Shown here one piece after another: positions 28,298 to 35,538 of a stretch of DNA of 38,537 bases. The notes beneath the pieces are model-generated. The model saw only the letters and a program-made list of their open reading frames with translations, had not been told where the DNA came from and ran no database searches. Each line of letters begins with the position of its first letter. Position 1 is the stretch's first letter. A program made the position numbers and the translations under genes. Origin of the DNA: Pullulanibacillus camelliae (GTDB lineage Bacteria > Bacillota > Bacilli > Bacillales > Sporolactobacillaceae); NCBI RefSeq assembly GCF_014642655.1, contig NZ_BMIR01000028.1:1-38537 (forward strand), read 5' to 3'.

Positions 28298-28450
28298 GTT
28301 TACGTGTTTACTTTTTGTAAACACGATGTATACAAAAATGTTTACATGAAAACAAAGTTGTACACACACTGTTATAATAGGATGTGTGCGACTTTGTCAT
28401 CGAAGTTTACATAAATGTATACAAAACAAGTAAGTTTACAAAATGTTTAC
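28298..28450. repeat. Iterated GTTTAC/GTATAC boxes, candidate centromere (parC) of the partition operon
   Basis: GTTTAC occurs at 28298, 28306, 28340, 28405, 28434 and 28445, inverted (GTAAAC) at 28317, with the related palindrome TGTATACA at 28327 and 28416 and TGTACA at 28359. Most neighbouring boxes are 8, 11 or 12 bases apart, close to one helical turn. The array surrounds the promoter of the actin-like gene. Arrays of short direct repeats at that place are the centromere and operator of ParMRC-type systems, bound by the ParR ribbon-helix-helix protein. Confidence 0.65.
28370..28378 (+). promoter_or_regulatory. Extended -10 promoter of the partition operon
   Basis: TGTTATAAT gives a perfect TATAAT with the TGn extension, inside the box array. 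No good -35 is seen, as is common for extended -10 promoters. The leader would be about 190 bases, with four more boxes in it, so a bound ParR would block the promoter. Confidence 0.55.
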
Positions 28451-28577
28451 AATCTATTTTTTCCTCCATAAGCAGCTTGAGACTAACGAATAGTTTATAA
28501 TAGAAGATAGAAACTCGAGATACAAATAACTCTCATGAAAAACTATCAATAAATTTTAGGAAGAGGGATGAAGGTAA

Positions 28578-29747
28578 ATGGCAAAGTCAAGGATTGCTGC
28601 TGTCGATGTTGGAAATGATTCTATTAAAGCTATTTTTGGGGAAATGGAATACGAGGTAAATATCCCAAACATTGTCGCCATTGATACAGAGGACCGCCCA
28701 GTGATTGGCATTGAGGAATTGGACAATAAAGACCCACTAGATGGGATACATATCAAGGTCCACTCCCCTGCCCTAAAGGAGAATAATGTGATTTTCCGTG
28801 TCGGTCAACTCGCAACCAAGACGGATAATGCAACGGAGCTGGACCCCGGAAGCAGTAAATCAGAAGAGGATCAGACCTTAGTGATGCTTTTAGCCACGCT
28901 AGCTTTAGATGCGGTGAGAGAAGAAAACGCTGATCAATTCCCGCGTGCGAAAAATGTGGTTGATGCCAATTATACGTTAGGAACGGGCTTGCCGCTTCGT
29001 GAGGTCAAGGAAGGCAAAGATGCGGGTTATCGCTCTAAACTCATTGGCTCTGTCCATCAAGTGGAGTTTCTAGTCACGCCCAAATATCAAGGACAAAAGG
29101 TAAATATCAAATTTGATGAGATTAAGGTTTATCCTGAGGGATTTGCGGCATTCATTAATCTTGTGATGGATAATGACTTGAAAATTATCAATAAAGACTT
29201 AATCAATAAGAGAATCTTAATTCAGGATATCGGCGGATTGTCGACGGATATTGCCGTGATCAAGAATCGGACCGTCGATGACGACAAGGCTCAAGGCTTT
29301 AATCTGGGCGTTTCGGAATCATTAGAAGCCATCAGAGAAGAAATTCGTTCGAAGCATGGTGTGGAGCTAGATAGTCGTTTAGATGTTGTGGATATTATTA
29401 CAAGGAAAACGGATCGAAATCATATCATGGTTAAAGGCAGTCGGACAAGCGTTCATGATATCACCGATCGCATCCTCCTTGAGCTTGCCAAAAAACAATA
29501 CCGTTTATTGCGCAATGTATGGCAGAAGAATTCGCAAACGGAAATTTGCTATTTTGTTGGTGGCGGGGCCAATGTATTAAAGGATTATATAAAGACATTA
29601 AATAATAATTTAGACGGATATAATATCGATTTCTTTGAGGATGAAAAAGAAAGCATCTGGATGATGGCGAATGCCTATTACAAGCTTATTTCAGATTTTG
29701 TAAGAAAGTCTGAGAAATCAAAGCCAAAAGAAACTGTAAAAAAGTGA
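28578..29747 (+). CDS. parM: ParM/StbA-type actin-like segregation ATPase
   Basis: 389 residues. Actin-fold landmarks are phosphate 1 loop AAVDVGNDSIKAIFG (8-22), phosphate 2 region ILIQDIGGLSTDIAVI (about 214-229), and the adenosine loop CYFVGGGANVLKDY (about 329-342). Length and motifs fit the ParM/Alp family (ALP_N domain); MreB is shorter and differs at these loops. It should form dynamic filaments that push ParR-bound DNA apart. The gene lies downstream of an iterated-repeat region and 15 bases before the ParR-like gene. GGAAGAGGGATGAAGG precedes the ATG. Such loci belong to low-copy plasmids, but ParM relatives also occur on Bacillales chromosomes and in prophages. Which case applies here is not known. 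Confidence 0.88.
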   Translation: MAKSRIAAVDVGNDSIKAIFGEMEYEVNIPNIVAIDTEDRPVIGIEELDNKDPLDGIHIKVHSPALKENNVIFRVGQLATKTDNATELDPGSSKSEEDQTLVMLLATLALDAVREENADQFPRAKNVVDANYTLGTGLPLREVKEGKDAGYRSKLIGSVHQVEFLVTPKYQGQKVNIKFDEIKVYPEGFAAFINLVMDNDLKIINKDLINKRILIQDIGGLSTDIAVIKNRTVDDDKAQGFNLGVSESLEAIREEIRSKHGVELDSRLDVVDIITRKTDRNHIMVKGSRTSVHDITDRILLELAKKQYRLLRNVWQKNSQTEICYFVGGGANVLKDYIKTLNNNLDGYNIDFFEDEKESIWMMANAYYKLISDFVRKSEKSKPKETVKK

Positions 29748-29762
29748 TGGTAGGGTGAGACG

Positions 29763-30341
29763 ATGAATGTTGAAATCAAGAGGGGCCAGGCGATTTCCTT
29801 TCGCGTCCCCTCCGACACCCCCGATCATTTGCTGAAACAGCTGCAAAGGTTAAAGGAAACCGAGCGAAGGAATTTTTCCAGTACCATCGCAGAGTTTGTA
29901 CTTCAAGGGGTCAACCAGTCTTTTAAAAAGGAGCAGGAGACGATTACCATCCCCCTCCCCAAGAAGTTAAGTAAGTCTCAGCGTGATTGGTTAAAGCATG
30001 AGCACTCTGAAGCGCTTCTAGGTAGCATTGTTTACCAGTTACTAACAGATCCTGGTCGGGCAACGGCCTTACTTGCTTCCTTAAATAGTAATGCCTTAGA
30101 CATCGATGAGGCTTTGTATTTACAGGAGGAGACATCTCTTGATACGACGAAGGCTGAAGAACACAAGGAAGCTGTGGAGGAAAGTGCTGTCAGCGCTGCA
30201 TTAGAGCGCTCCAATGATGACATTAATGATTTTAATTGGCAGGATATTGAGCATAACACCCCATTGGAAAACGAAGAAGAGGAGAGAGACAATGACCTCG
30301 ACAGTCTGTTAGGCGATTTCCTGTCTAAAATGAATAAATAG
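29763..30341 (+). CDS. parR: ParR-like centromere-binding adaptor
   Basis: 192 residues, second gene of the operon. The N-terminal region (ISFRVPSDTPDHLLKQLQRLKE, then NFSSTIAEFVLQGVNQS) has the beta strand and two helices of a ribbon-helix-helix DNA-binding domain. The rest is acidic and low in complexity (DDINDFNWQDIEHN, ENEEEERDND) and ends in a short amphipathic helix LDSLLGDFLSKMNK. In known ParR proteins a C-terminal helix binds the tip of the ParM filament, so this ending is what the role requires. It probably also represses the operon through the upstream boxes. ParR proteins share little sequence, so the call rests on layout and partner. Confidence 0.72.
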   Translation: MNVEIKRGQAISFRVPSDTPDHLLKQLQRLKETERRNFSSTIAEFVLQGVNQSFKKEQETITIPLPKKLSKSQRDWLKHEHSEALLGSIVYQLLTDPGRATALLASLNSNALDIDEALYLQEETSLDTTKAEEHKEAVEESAVSAALERSNDDINDFNWQDIEHNTPLENEEEERDNDLDSLLGDFLSKMNK

Positions 30342-30345
30342 CACC

Positions 30346-30387
30346 AGAAGAGATCCTTATTAGCATTCGGGGTCTCTTTCTGTTTAT
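30346..30387 (+). terminator. Terminator of the partition operon
   Basis: AGAAGAGATCC pairs with GGGGTCTCTTTCT (one wobble) around a 12-base loop, then TTTATTATT. It lies 5 bases after the parR-like stop. Confidence 0.7.
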
Positions 30388-30453
30388 TATTGAACACTTA
30401 CGGATAGGGGAGATAGAAGTTTTACTGTTAAACTCTATATGAAGTGTTTCAAC

Positions 30454-30482
30454 TTGACACTTACCTATTAGTAAGTTAATAT
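30454..30482 (+). promoter_or_regulatory. Near-consensus promoter overlapping a palindromic TetR operator
   Basis: TTGACA (30454-30459), exactly 17 bases, TAATAT (30477-30482). The spacer is filled by the inverted repeat ACTTAC-CTATTA-GTAAGT (30459-30476), so a bound repressor would exclude RNA polymerase. The same site recurs at 31074-31091. The start codon of tetR begins 7 bases after the -10 box. Confidence 0.8.
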
Positions 30483-30488
30483 AAAGAT

Positions 30489-31052
30489 ATGGAAAATAGA
30501 AAAACACAAATCATTGATTTAGCATTAAAATTGATTCAGCAAAAAGGGTATGTGGCTTTCAGTTATGATGATATTTCTAAGCCGTTGGGAATCACAAAGG
30601 CTAGTGTTCACTATCACTTTGAGAAAAAGGAGGATTTAGGCGTTGCTGTGGGTGAACAGATTCTTCAAAGCCTGCAGAAATTATCAATGGCTGCCAAAGA
30701 TCCCTCTTTGACCGTTCAGGATAAGCTTATGCTTTTCATTAATAAACGGACGGAACAATTCACGCGTACGGAAATTTGCCCGATTTCTTCCTTGCAGGCC
30801 GATTTCGAATCACTGCCGGATCGTGTGCGTGAAAAGGTTGAGGAGATCAGTCAATTGGAAATGACGATCATGCAAACTATTGTGGCTGAAGCACTGAATA
30901 AGGAGCAGACGGGTGGCAAAGACGATAGTCAATCTCTCTCTGTAGCAATTCTGGCCAGTATTAAGGGTGCTCTGATCTATCGACGTGTGCTTGGCGACAG
31001 CGTGCTTGAAGAAGTGTTAAAAGATATAAATCAGCGATTAAAAACCGCTTAA
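30489..31052 (+). CDS. TetR/AcrR-family transcriptional repressor, probably leaderless
   Basis: 187 residues. The N-terminal TetR helix-turn-helix is clear: IIDLALKLIQQKGYVAFSYDDISKPLGITKASVHYHFEKKEDL (about 8-50). The all-helical C-terminal ligand domain contains TEICPISSLQADFESLPDRVREKV, a layout shared with YcdC/AcuR-like members. The only plausible promoter ends 6 bases before the ATG, so the transcript would begin at or next to the start codon and there is no Shine-Dalgarno. The operator is autoregulatory and repeated before the HesB-like gene, which is therefore the likely target. A terminator overlaps its last codons, so the two genes are separate transcripts. Confidence 0.9.
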   Translation: MENRKTQIIDLALKLIQQKGYVAFSYDDISKPLGITKASVHYHFEKKEDLGVAVGEQILQSLQKLSMAAKDPSLTVQDKLMLFINKRTEQFTRTEICPISSLQADFESLPDRVREKVEEISQLEMTIMQTIVAEALNKEQTGGKDDSQSLSVAILASIKGALIYRRVLGDSVLEEVLKDINQRLKTA

Positions 31053-31064
31053 GATCGGTTTTTT
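31041..31064 (+). terminator. Terminator overlapping the end of the TetR gene
   Basis: AAAACCG (31041-31047), loop of 8, CGGTTTTTT (31056-31064). The stem includes the last codons and stop of the gene. Confidence 0.75.
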
Positions 31065-31073
31065 ATCAAATAT

Positions 31074-31091
31074 ACTTACCTATTAGTAGGT
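31074..31091 (+). promoter_or_regulatory. Second copy of the TetR operator, upstream of the HesB-like gene
   Basis: ACTTAC-CTATTA-GTAGGT differs by one base from the palindrome in the tetR promoter. It abuts a possible -35 TTGAAT (31091-31096), so binding would hinder transcription of the next gene. Confidence 0.7.
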
Positions 31092-31142
31092 TGAATCAAT
31101 GCGCAGTAAGGCACACTATTAAAAAAGTGAGGAAGATGACAC

Positions 31143-31469
31143 ATGAATATGAATATGAATATGACGATTACAGGTCCAGCAAAAAATGCACTTAACCAAG
31201 TGACAGCGGATAAGATGATTCAGTTATCAATGGATAGAGGCAGCTGTGATATCGTTAATACTATTTATGAAATGAAGGTTGTTCCATTAAGAGCAGCTGA
31301 ATCTTATGAAGAACTGTTGACCGTCGATAACATCAACATTATGACAGATGGGGATTTTGCGGAGGCGTATGATCACGAGCTAGAAATTGACTTTGCTAGA
31401 GGTTCCTTTATTTTTAAAAATAAAAATCAAATTTTTAATAATAGAGTCGGATTAAGAATTGTTGAATAG
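31143..31469 (+). CDS. HesB/IscA-like (Fe-S biogenesis fold) protein
   Basis: 108 residues. The start is an unusual MNMNMNM triplet repeat, so the true start may be any of three ATGs (31143, 31149, 31155); GTGAGGAAG lies 7 bases before the first. MTITGPAKNALNQV at the start, the middle GSCDIVNTIYEMKVVP and the end RVGLRIVE match the small all-beta HesB-like proteins of Firmicutes. Only one Cys (in GSCDIV) of the three cluster-binding Cys of IscA is present. Many Firmicutes members lack the others, so a carrier role is doubtful. It is probably repressed by the adjacent TetR protein through the shared operator; that link suggests a stress or metal response. Confidence 0.68.
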   Translation: MNMNMNMTITGPAKNALNQVTADKMIQLSMDRGSCDIVNTIYEMKVVPLRAAESYEELLTVDNINIMTDGDFAEAYDHELEIDFARGSFIFKNKNQIFNNRVGLRIVE

Positions 31470-31479
31470 CATAAGAAGG

Positions 31480-31730
31480 AGGCTGAGACAAAGTTTTCAG
31501 CTCATAGAGAATCCGAACGCGTTCACAATTTTGAAGGAATGCGTTTGGATTTTTAAGTGAGTGCTGAAGCGCTTCGTCAAAACACTTCGCTTTCCGCGGG
31601 GGAGTGTTAAGCCTCCTCGCGCCTTCGCACTGCTAAGGTGTTACCAATCTCCCACTTCTCGCAGGACTCTAGTCTCCGCATCATGAGTCAGCGGCGCTCC
31701 CCTCCACTTGACCTTGCAATGAAGCCCTTC
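31480..31730. repeat. Bacillaceae-type dispersed extragenic repeat
   Basis: From GGAGGCTGAGACAAA through CACTTCGCTTTCCGCGGGG and TAAGCCTCCTCG to CTCGCAGGACTCTAG. The block is GC-rich, full of short inverted pieces, and unlike neighbouring genes. Very similar GAGGCTGAGACAAA and CTTTCCGCGGG blocks are scattered between genes in many Bacillaceae genomes; I rely on memory for that. No gene in it. Confidence 0.55.
31510..31554 (+). terminator. Terminator after the HesB-like gene
   Basis: AATCCGAACGC (31510-31520) pairs with GCGTTTGGATT (31541-31551), with one G-U, followed by TTT. It is the first part of the repeat element that fills the gap. Confidence 0.65.
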
Positions 31731-31803
31731 TATATATGATGATGCTCTTCTATACCAAGACAAGGACCAGGCATGCTTTTCGCTCGGTTTCTCTTCCACT
31801 GAT

Positions 31804-32238
31804 TCAATTAAAAAGTTGACGAGCGGTCATCACAAATAAGGCAACAAGGATGGCGCAGTCTAAAAGCCAGCTATAGACTTTTACATAGTTCATACGTTCG
31901 CGTAATTGGTTTTCTGGCCTTTCTATACGCACTATCTCCTTAAACTCTTTTAAAAGCATGCCAATCAGTCCGCCGACACAAACGAGTAGAAATAAAGCAA
32001 TCGCCACCCATAAAGGTGAAGGGAAAGCTGAGTAAGCAATCACCATCCAGGCGCCCGTTAGGAGTACCCCCATTAGCGCAATATGCCCTGTGCGCGTCAA
32101 GCTGATAAGGGTATGTAAGGAAGCCTTTAAGGCTTCCCCTTTACGGTTATGGAGGCTAGGAATGATGAAGGGAACGGAAAGAAAACTGCTCAGTAAGAAG
32201 GCGCTCGTAATATGTAAAAAGAGGAGTACTGCAGACAT
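31804..32238 (-). CDS. Small integral membrane protein (DUF2269-like)
   Basis: 144 residues with four hydrophobic segments (about 4-27, 49-70, 73-94 and 122-142). Basic and acidic residues sit between the third and fourth (LKEFKEIVRIERPENQLRERM), so that loop is cytosolic. Starting with LLFLHITSAFLL, it resembles small four-helix membrane proteins of the DUF2269 type; no enzyme function is known to me. GGGAGGCG lies 6 bases before the ATG. It starts 14 bases after the stop of the DJ-1-like gene upstream and is probably co-transcribed with it. Confidence 0.65.
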   Translation of the reverse strand: MSAVLLFLHITSAFLLSSFLSVPFIIPSLHNRKGEALKASLHTLISLTRTGHIALMGVLLTGAWMVIAYSAFPSPLWVAIALFLLVCVGGLIGMLLKEFKEIVRIERPENQLRERMNYVKVYSWLLDCAILVALFVMTARQLFN

Positions 32239-32252
32239 GGTAAGCGCCTCCC

Positions 32253-33260
32253 TTATGATATACGCTGTCCAGTTAATTTAGACGCGGGGAGCATTCCTGC
32301 TTTTGCTTCTCCAATCATGGTATCGCCTTTTATTGAAACGTTGAAATGTAAGGATAAGCGCATCGGCTTTGTCACCTTCAGCTTCCACATGAAACGGTCC
32401 CCCTCCTGTATAGGGTTGATCAAAGGGGTGGCTTCTTCTTGCCCTTGCTTGGCAGTGCCTATTATTTGCCCATCTTTGCAAGCTAAATCGAACAAAACAG
32501 AAAGCTTACCTATGGGGGTGGAGATGAGGGTGTCCCATTTACCCATAAAAGTGCTGGCTTCGTTAGGCTCGTGAGTAGCAGGAAGAGGGCTTCCTAATTC
32601 AGAAGACCTTTGGAATGTGTCTGTAGGTACCTTTTCAGAACTTTTCCAAACAGTTCCTCTCCGCTCATACTCTAATAAATGCTCCACTTCAATGGCAATG
32701 TGCGGGCCTAATTCGCGTTCAATTAAATAAAGGGAAAGATCCAGTCCCGACGTTACGCCACCGCTAGAAATAAGCTGGATATCATCGACAACGCGGGCAT
32801 GAACCGCGCTAGCACCTGTTGCATTTAATAGTTCCATGCCCATGTGGTGGGTGGCGGCATGGCGGCCCTCCAAAAGATCATTCATGGCTAATATCAGAGA
32901 GCCCCCACAAACGGTTGCTATGAGTAGATCAGGTTGTGCCCATGCCTTTTTTAGCAGTTGTCCTAATGGGGTTTCGGTCGCTCGTTTTAACTTCATGGGG
33001 ACGGAATTCGGATCAGCATCATCAAGAGGGCCGGATGCGCCAGGTATGATAAGAATGCCTTGGCGTGAGACATCCAGTTTGCTACTGGCTTGCAGTTTTA
33101 GATAATTGTCACCACTTATAACCTCTCTTGCTCCTTCTGCAGAAACCAGTTCTACGTTTATTGTTTCTTTACTGTAGGTAGCTGCAGCCATAAATACTTC
33201 ATATGGTGCTAACGCATCTAATACATCAAATCCATCAAATAATACAATTTGTACATTCAT
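32253..33260 (-). CDS. DJ-1/PfpI-family protein with an extra C-terminal beta domain
   Basis: 335 residues. Residues 1-200 form a DJ-1/PfpI (ThiJ) flavodoxin-like domain with the nucleophile-elbow Cys C118 in ATVCGGSL and conserved E21, close to isonitrile hydratase and the N-terminal part of GlxA-like regulators. Residues about 232-335 add a beta-rich domain (FMGKWDTLISTPIGKL, ATPLINPIQEGDRF, KPMRLSLHFNVSIKGDTMIGEAKAG) that lacks any helix-turn-helix, so this is not an AraC-type regulator. The tail resembles small lipid- or ligand-binding barrels found in oxidoreductase-linked proteins. The function is unknown, perhaps a glyoxalase/hydratase-type activity on a hydrophobic substrate. GGGAGGG precedes the ATG. 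It is divergent from the two-component genes, with phased TCACAA boxes between them. Confidence 0.82.
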   Translation of the reverse strand: MNVQIVLFDGFDVLDALAPYEVFMAAATYSKETINVELVSAEGAREVISGDNYLKLQASSKLDVSRQGILIIPGASGPLDDADPNSVPMKLKRATETPLGQLLKKAWAQPDLLIATVCGGSLILAMNDLLEGRHAATHHMGMELLNATGASAVHARVVDDIQLISSGGVTSGLDLSLYLIERELGPHIAIEVEHLLEYERRGTVWKSSEKVPTDTFQRSSELGSPLPATHEPNEASTFMGKWDTLISTPIGKLSVLFDLACKDGQIIGTAKQGQEEATPLINPIQEGDRFMWKLKVTKPMRLSLHFNVSIKGDTMIGEAKAGMLPASKLTGQRIS

Positions 33261-33310
33261 GTCTTTCCCTCCATTGGCTAATCATTTTTCTGAAGTATAA
33301 CAAGCGGATG

Positions 33311-33381
33311 TCACAAAAAAGAGAATAAAAGGGTCACAAAACAATCACAATCTCTCACAATAGGATGTCACTGCTTGTGAC
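33311..33381. promoter_or_regulatory. Phased TCACAA direct repeats and GTCAC/GTGAC inverted repeat
   Basis: TCACAA begins at 33311, 33334, 33345 and 33355: steps of 23, 11 and 10, that is one or two helical turns. GTCAC-TGCTT-GTGAC follows at 33367-33381. OmpR/PhoB-type response regulators bind direct repeats with 10-11 base steps, and such a regulator is encoded 58 bases downstream. The DJ-1-like gene starts about 50 bases to the left, so both directions may be controlled. Confidence 0.55.
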
Positions 33382-33438
33382 GATTTGAAAAAATGATAAG
33401 CTTTTAACTAAGATGATCGCGATGAAAGGGGAACAGAC

Positions 33439-34131
33439 ATGGTAGCTGCACATACGGTATTAGTTGTGGATGATGATGATAGGATCGTTGAACTTTTAAG
33501 AGATTTCTTGGAGAACGATGGGTTTCAGGTGTTAATGGCAGGTGATGCCCGGCAAGCATTCTCTGTGCTCCAAAGACAGTCAGTGCATTGCATCATTCTT
33601 GATGTGATGATGCCGGGTCAAAACGGTTTTGAATTTTGCAGACAAGTCCGAGAGAAGGACAATGTGCCCATCCTTTTTTTAAGTGCACGCAGTGATGATG
33701 TTGACAAAATTCGCGGGTTAGCTCTTGGAGGTGATGATTATATTGTGAAGACGGCCTCCCCAGGAGAGATTGTAGCCAGGGTGAAAGCTGTCCTGCGACG
33801 GTCAAAGGGGCCCCAAGAATCCATGAAGCGCATTCTAAACTATGGACGGCTTAAATTGGATGTGTCTACAAGGGAAGTTTGGATAGATAAAAAACAGGTG
33901 GCCCTAACACCGAAGGAATATGATCTCCTGATGATGTTTGCTGAGCATCCTCAATATGTGTTCACCTATGAGCAGTTGCTTGAACGGTTTTGGTCAGGTG
34001 TTGGCGATAAACACACTGTGCGTGTTCATCTCAGCAGACTTCGGGAGAAAATAGAAGCTGATTCGAATCATCCTCAGTTCATTGTTAATGTTTGGGGTGT
34101 AGGCTATCGCTTCAAGGGAGAGACACTGTGA
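33439..34131 (+). CDS. OmpR/PhoB-family response regulator
   Basis: 230 residues: a receiver domain (1-120) with acidic pocket DDDD (11-14), phospho-acceptor D55 (IILDVMMPG), S82 and K104, and a C-terminal winged helix (about 135-228) with LTPKEYDLLMMFAEHPQYVFTYEQLL and VRVHLSRLREKIE, the recognition helix of the PhoB group. K104 is followed by T and not the usual P (VKTASPGE), a variant seen in part of the family. The stop overlaps the GTG of the histidine kinase gene by 3 bases. AAAGGGG lies 10 bases before the ATG. It probably binds the TCACAA repeats upstream, regulating itself and the divergent DJ-1-like gene. Confidence 0.93.
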   Translation: MVAAHTVLVVDDDDRIVELLRDFLENDGFQVLMAGDARQAFSVLQRQSVHCIILDVMMPGQNGFEFCRQVREKDNVPILFLSARSDDVDKIRGLALGGDDYIVKTASPGEIVARVKAVLRRSKGPQESMKRILNYGRLKLDVSTREVWIDKKQVALTPKEYDLLMMFAEHPQYVFTYEQLLERFWSGVGDKHTVRVHLSRLREKIEADSNHPQFIVNVWGVGYRFKGETL

Positions 34132-35450
34132 AAACCATTCGGATTAGGAAATTTACCATATTTAGCTTAATTTTATTATTGTCATTGCCATGGCTATTTT
34201 TCGTTGGTACTCATTTTATACAAACTAAAACGCTGCGTTTTGATAGGACAGCCTCGCAAAAACAAGATGTGAAGGAGGTTATTCAATGGATCGAAGCAGA
34301 TACCGCAAGCTGGTCAAAAATAGACTGGCAGCACCAAGTCCAACAGCATTTACAAAAAATGAATATGGAGGTGGTGATTCGCTCAGCGTCAAATAAGGTG
34401 ATCTTTCAAACGGATGCTGTGCGCAACCATGCATTTACAGCTACAGACCGCTTTTCGGTCATTGAGGATGGCAACGTGTTGGGGAGGATTACTATATATC
34501 AGGAAAATCCGGTTGTTGTTCCAATGATAGCGACCTCTGTTGGTTTTATCCTTGCGCTCTTTATCATCTCACTGCTGATGCGCCGCATGATTTTAAAACC
34601 TCTTGAAAGCATGAGTCAAAGTGCTCGACAGGTGGCAGAGGGGGATTTTGACATCGTCTTACCTTCGTCAGCGATTACAGAGATTGCTGATGTTAGTGCA
34701 GGTTTTAAAGTAATGGTGACGAGCCTAAAAGCGGCATTTGAAAAACAGATTGAATTAGAAAATGATCGCCGCTTTGTTATTGCCGCTGTCGCGCATGACT
34801 TACGGACGCCATTATTTGCGCTTCGGGGGTATTTGGATGGTTTAGAGCAAGGCATTGCTCAGTCGCCCGAGAAGGTGGCTAAGTATGTTGCGGTTTGTAA
34901 GGAAAAGTCTGCTCAGCTGGATCGATTAGTTGAAGACCTTTTTACTTTTACAAAAACCGAATATTTCGAGAAGGCTTTTAACAAGACAAACGTAGACTTA
35001 GTGCGGGTCCTGGAACAGGCTATCACTACCTTTAAGCTACAGGCTGAAAGTAAAGAAATTCCCATCATGGAGGAGATATACGATCGTCCTTGTGTGATTA
35101 GCGGGGATCCACATTTGTTGGAACGGGCAATCAGTAATTTATTGGAGAATGCTGTGAGGCACACGTCGAGAAAGGGTAAGATTGTCGTGCAGTGTTATAA
35201 AGCAGATGGCAAGGCATTCTTCTCTATTCAGGATACAGGGGAGGGCTTTGCTACAGAAGACCTGCACCGTATATTTGAGCCGCTCTATCGTGGAGACGAA
35301 TCCAGGAGTCGCTCAACAGGTGGAACGGGATTAGGCTTGACCATTTCACAAAGGATTATTAGACAACATGGGGGGGGATTGCAAGCAGAGAATCATTCGG
35401 ATGGCGGCGCTTGGTTGAAAGGGTGGCTTCCTTTATTACGCAACGGATAG
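34128..35450 (+). CDS. Membrane sensor histidine kinase
   Basis: 440 residues from GTG 34128, overlapping the response-regulator stop in GTGA; AAGGGAG lies about 8 bases before it, so the genes are translationally coupled. Layout: membrane helix 1 (about 9-30), extracellular sensor of about 95 residues with no recognised family, membrane helix 2 (about 130-151), HAMP (about 152-205), HisKA with H223 in VAHDLRTPLFAL, then the ATPase with N box NLLENAVRHTS, G1 DTGEGF and G2 GGTGLGLTISQRI. All catalytic motifs are intact. It presumably phosphorylates D55 of its partner; the signal is unknown. Confidence 0.93.
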   Translation: MKTIRIRKFTIFSLILLLSLPWLFFVGTHFIQTKTLRFDRTASQKQDVKEVIQWIEADTASWSKIDWQHQVQQHLQKMNMEVVIRSASNKVIFQTDAVRNHAFTATDRFSVIEDGNVLGRITIYQENPVVVPMIATSVGFILALFIISLLMRRMILKPLESMSQSARQVAEGDFDIVLPSSAITEIADVSAGFKVMVTSLKAAFEKQIELENDRRFVIAAVAHDLRTPLFALRGYLDGLEQGIAQSPEKVAKYVAVCKEKSAQLDRLVEDLFTFTKTEYFEKAFNKTNVDLVRVLEQAITTFKLQAESKEIPIMEEIYDRPCVISGDPHLLERAISNLLENAVRHTSRKGKIVVQCYKADGKAFFSIQDTGEGFATEDLHRIFEPLYRGDESRSRSTGGTGLGLTISQRIIRQHGGGLQAENHSDGGAWLKGWLPLLRNG

Positions 35451-35538
35451 GCTAGCCTCTTCCTTAAAGAAGCAATCATACTGTTTCTTAAGCTAAGAAG
35501 GTAATTTGTAAAGAGATGGACAGCTTTAATTTGTATTT

